A DNA stretch of 6,061 nt from Deltaproteobacteria bacterium (lineage in GTDB: Bacteria; Desulfobacterota; SM23-61). A model generated the notes under the pieces. It was not told the origin of the DNA. It saw only the letters and a list, made by a program, of their open reading frames with translations, and searched no databases. Location: NCBI GenBank assembly GCA_029857975.1, contig JAOUFX010000211.1:1-6061 (forward strand), read 5' to 3'. The translations under genes and the position numbers were made by a program. Positions 4,512 to 6,061 of this stretch are shown piece after piece; within the stretch, counting starts at the first letter, position 1, and every line of letters begins with the position of its first letter.

Positions 4512-5468
4512 TCTACGGTTTAAAATATCCCGGAGGGTAACCAGCCCTTTCAGACACTTTTTTTTGTCCAGGACCGGCAGGGCTGCGAGGTTTTTTTCCA
4601 CCAATTCATGCAAGGCCTCGGCTGCTGAGGAGCCTTCCTCGATAGTGGGAAGGTTGGAGCTCATCAATCCCCCGATCCCCAGGGCAAGGAACCGGGGAGA
4701 ACCCATCTCTCCCCGGCTTAAATCGCGGTCTGTAATCATACCGGCCAGGGTTCCGTCAGGGTGGAGGACCAGGGCCATGTCTGCTCCCTGCCGCTTAATG
4801 GCCTGGAGAAATTCCTTGACCGTGGATTCTTCGGAGAGGACGGGGAATTCAGCCATCGGCCGCATGATGTCTTTTACCTGGAGGGAAAGCCGCTCCCCCA
4901 AACTTCCTCCGGGATGGAAAAGGGCGAAATCTTTCTCGCCAAATTTTCTCTGCCGCATCAACGCGACGGCAAGAGCATCTCCGAGGACCAGCGTGGCCGT
5001 GGTGCTGGAAGTAGGAGCTAACCCCAAAGGACATGCCTCTCGTTCGACCCCCACGTCGAGAACAATCTGGCTCTTCCGGGCCAGCGTAGAAGTAAGGCAA
5101 CCGGTGAGACCGATAATTTTAGCCCCGATTTTTTTCAGGATGGGCAGAAGGCTAACAATCTCAGCGGTCTCCCCGCTGTTGGAGATGGCCATGATTACAT
5201 CCTGCACCGTCACCATGCCCAAATCTCCGTGGAGGCCTTCTACGGGGTGGAGAAAGATCGCCGGCGTACCCGTGCTGGTAAGGGTGGCCACGATCTTCCG
5301 ACCTACCAAACCCGATTTGCCAATGCCCGTGACGACGACCCGCCCGGGGCTGGCCAAAATCATTTCCACTGCCCGGACAAAATTTTCATCCAGGCGTTCG
5401 AGCAATCCCTGAACGGCTTCGGCCTCGATGCGGATGACTTCCCGGGCGTGACGAAGAATTTCTTTCAC
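4497..5468 (-). CDS. kdsD: Arabinose-5-phosphate isomerase (KpsF/GutQ/KdsD family)
   Basis: A complete 323-residue cytoplasmic enzyme that interconverts D-ribulose 5-phosphate and D-arabinose 5-phosphate, the first step toward CMP-Kdo for lipopolysaccharide. The SIS isomerase domain (about 30-170) carries GIGKSG (48-53), GLHGDLGM (78-85), SNSGETAE (96-103) and TSSTTATLVLGDA (153-165), followed by FHPGGSLG (184-191). Residues K51, E103, E144 and H185 line up with the catalytic set K59, E111, E152 and H193 of E. coli KdsD, with a constant offset. Two CBS domains follow (about 204-262 and 269-321). The start is GTG at 5466-5468, preceded by AGGG about 6 bases upstream, and gives the usual N-terminus with IEAEAV. 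The last four residues (NLIV) and the stop are encoded by repeat R1 copy C. Paralogues KpsF and GutQ share the reaction, so kdsD is chosen for the function; no capsule or glucitol genes are nearby. Confidence 0.95.
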   Translation of the reverse strand: MKEILRHAREVIRIEAEAVQGLLERLDENFVRAVEMILASPGRVVVTGIGKSGLVGRKIVATLTSTGTPAIFLHPVEGLHGDLGMVTVQDVIMAISNSGETAEIVSLLPILKKIGAKIIGLTGCLTSTLARKSQIVLDVGVEREACPLGLAPTSSTTATLVLGDALAVALMRQRKFGEKDFALFHPGGSLGERLSLQVKDIMRPMAEFPVLSEESTVKEFLQAIKRQGADMALVLHPDGTLAGMITDRDLSRGEMGSPRFLALGIGGLMSSNLPTIEEGSSAAEALHELVEKNLAALPVLDKKKCLKGLVTLRDILNRRNLIV

Positions 5469-5743
5469 TGTTGCCCTACAAAGAACAGAGTTCGTAACAA
5501 TTTAGCTCTTGGAAAAATTGGCTAAACTTCAATACCCAAGGTAAAATTTAAATTGCCAATTAAAAAAACGGTCATTTTCCCCGAAAACTTACCTTCTTCA
5601 TTCGGCAACTTTCACTTTTCTATGAACCCTTTCTATATTACCTCAGACAAAACGCACTGTCTATTTCAAAAATTCCTCAAGGGAAGGAAAAGAGGAGCAT
5701 TCTCTGCCCCTAAAAAAAGACCTGTTCCGTCTGCCCAAAAAGT
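5469..5743. other. AT-rich intergenic region between divergent genes
   Basis: This stretch separates kdsD from the rightward gene and should hold the kdsD promoter. I see no convincing -35/-10 pair for kdsD. A short inverted pair TTTAGC/GCTAAA (5501-5506 and 5521-5526, 14-nt spacing) might be an operator but is easily chance. A 64-codon open frame at 5553-5747 has no homology I recognise and no clear ribosome site, and I treat it as noncoding. None of the three repeat families occurs here. Confidence 0.5.
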
Positions 5744-5772
5744 TTGACCCGGAATCATTTCCCGAGTATTAT
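5744..5772 (+). promoter_or_regulatory. Sigma70-type promoter for the gene starting at 5825
   Basis: TTGACC (5744-5749) and TATTAT (5767-5772) are separated by exactly 17 bases. They match 5 of 6 bases of the -35 consensus and 5 of 6 of the -10 consensus. Transcription would start near 5779, giving a leader of about 45 bases before the ATG at 5825. Confidence 0.65.
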
Positions 5773-5824
5773 ATACACTCCCAGCCAGGGAAGGGGTCAA
5801 AAAATCAGTCCGGCGGGCAAGGAG

Positions 5825-6061
5825 ATGGGCGAAAGGTTTGATCGTCTAAAAAAATTTCTCCATGATTTTTTTGTGGGCATGGCCTTTTTTGAGATTGAGC
5901 AGACCGCCCGGCATGAGAAGCTTACCCGGCATGATCTTTTTATGCTTCTCACCTTTGGAGATTTGCTCGGCGTTCCTCTCTTGCCCTCCTTCTATTCTCT
6001 GCGGGTTTTGCCCTACGCGCTTCCGGCCGTTGATTCTTGGAAGAGGAGAATGCTGCGAGAA
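5825..6061 (+). CDS. N-terminal part of an uncharacterised protein (partial)
   Basis: An open frame of 79 codons runs from ATG 5825 to the window edge with no stop. The sequence is rich in aromatic and basic residues: MGERFDRLKKFLHDFF, then VGMAFFEIEQTARHEKLTRHDL, then LTFGDLLGVPLLPSFYSLR and a Pro/basic stretch ending SWKRRMLRE. There is no signal peptide. A strong AAGGAG directly abuts the ATG with no spacer, which is unusual, but no better in-frame start is visible and the frame is preceded by a good promoter. I have a faint recollection of short proteins of this type beside ArsA-like ATPases in sulfate reducers, too weak to use as a name. The gene is divergent from kdsD. Confidence 0.7.
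   Translation, partial: MGERFDRLKKFLHDFFVGMAFFEIEQTARHEKLTRHDLFMLLTFGDLLGVPLLPSFYSLRVLPYALPAVDSWKRRMLRE

Noticed and set aside
4564..5412. 282-codon plus-strand open frame opposite kdsD
   Set aside because: It is antisense to a gene with complete, unmistakable KdsD motifs; its translation is Arg/Ser/Pro-rich with no family resemblance and no ribosome site.
5553..5747. 64-codon plus-strand open frame in the intergenic region
   Set aside because: No ribosome site, no recognisable homology, low-complexity Lys/Pro/Ser tail, and it runs into the promoter region of the next gene.

Overview
The window looks like chromosomal DNA of a Gram-negative, probably Desulfobacterota (deltaproteobacterial) organism. 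The reasons are a Kdo-pathway gene (LPS outer membrane), a lipobox lipoprotein, mixed-G+C coding DNA, and several families of palindromic intergenic repeats that I associate from memory with that group. The assignment to Desulfobacterota is inference; no rRNA or marker gene is present.

Layout. A + strand gene ends at 66 (partial). A 165-bp repeat (R1 copy A) carrying a Rho-independent terminator follows it. A stand-alone cyclic-nucleotide-binding-domain protein (274-726, +) comes next and converges on a PP2C phosphatase (827-1594, -), with a palindromic hairpin repeat (E) between the two stops. Upstream of the phosphatase lie R1 copy B, split by a 143-bp inserted element, and then three tightly packed minus-strand genes: a double-FHA protein (1958-2671), a lipoprotein with a C-terminal membrane segment (2688-3155) and a divergent DapA-superfamily protein (3186-4154). 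A second structured repeat (D, 4175-4348) and R1 copy C (4349-4511) separate these from kdsD, arabinose-5-phosphate isomerase (4497-5468, -, GTG start). An AT-rich 356-bp intergenic region holds a good sigma70-type promoter for a rightward gene that leaves the window at 6061 (5825-6061, +).

How it fits together. FHA and PP2C proteins are the reader and eraser of Ser/Thr phosphorylation, so the FHA and phosphatase genes suggest a phospho-signalling locus. No kinase is visible here, and the link to the lipoprotein and DapA-like protein rests only on tight spacing (30 and 16 bp). kdsD is probably a separate transcription unit feeding Kdo/LPS synthesis.

The most striking feature is not a protein. 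All three R1 copies sit at or just after a gene's stop codon, in the same orientation relative to that gene, and each has a palindromic hairpin followed by a T-tract placed to terminate it. R1 looks like a dispersed, structured terminator element; its copy C even encodes the last four residues and stop codon of kdsD. Copy B has itself been hit by another palindromic element with perfect 10-bp terminal inverted repeats and a 5-bp target duplication.
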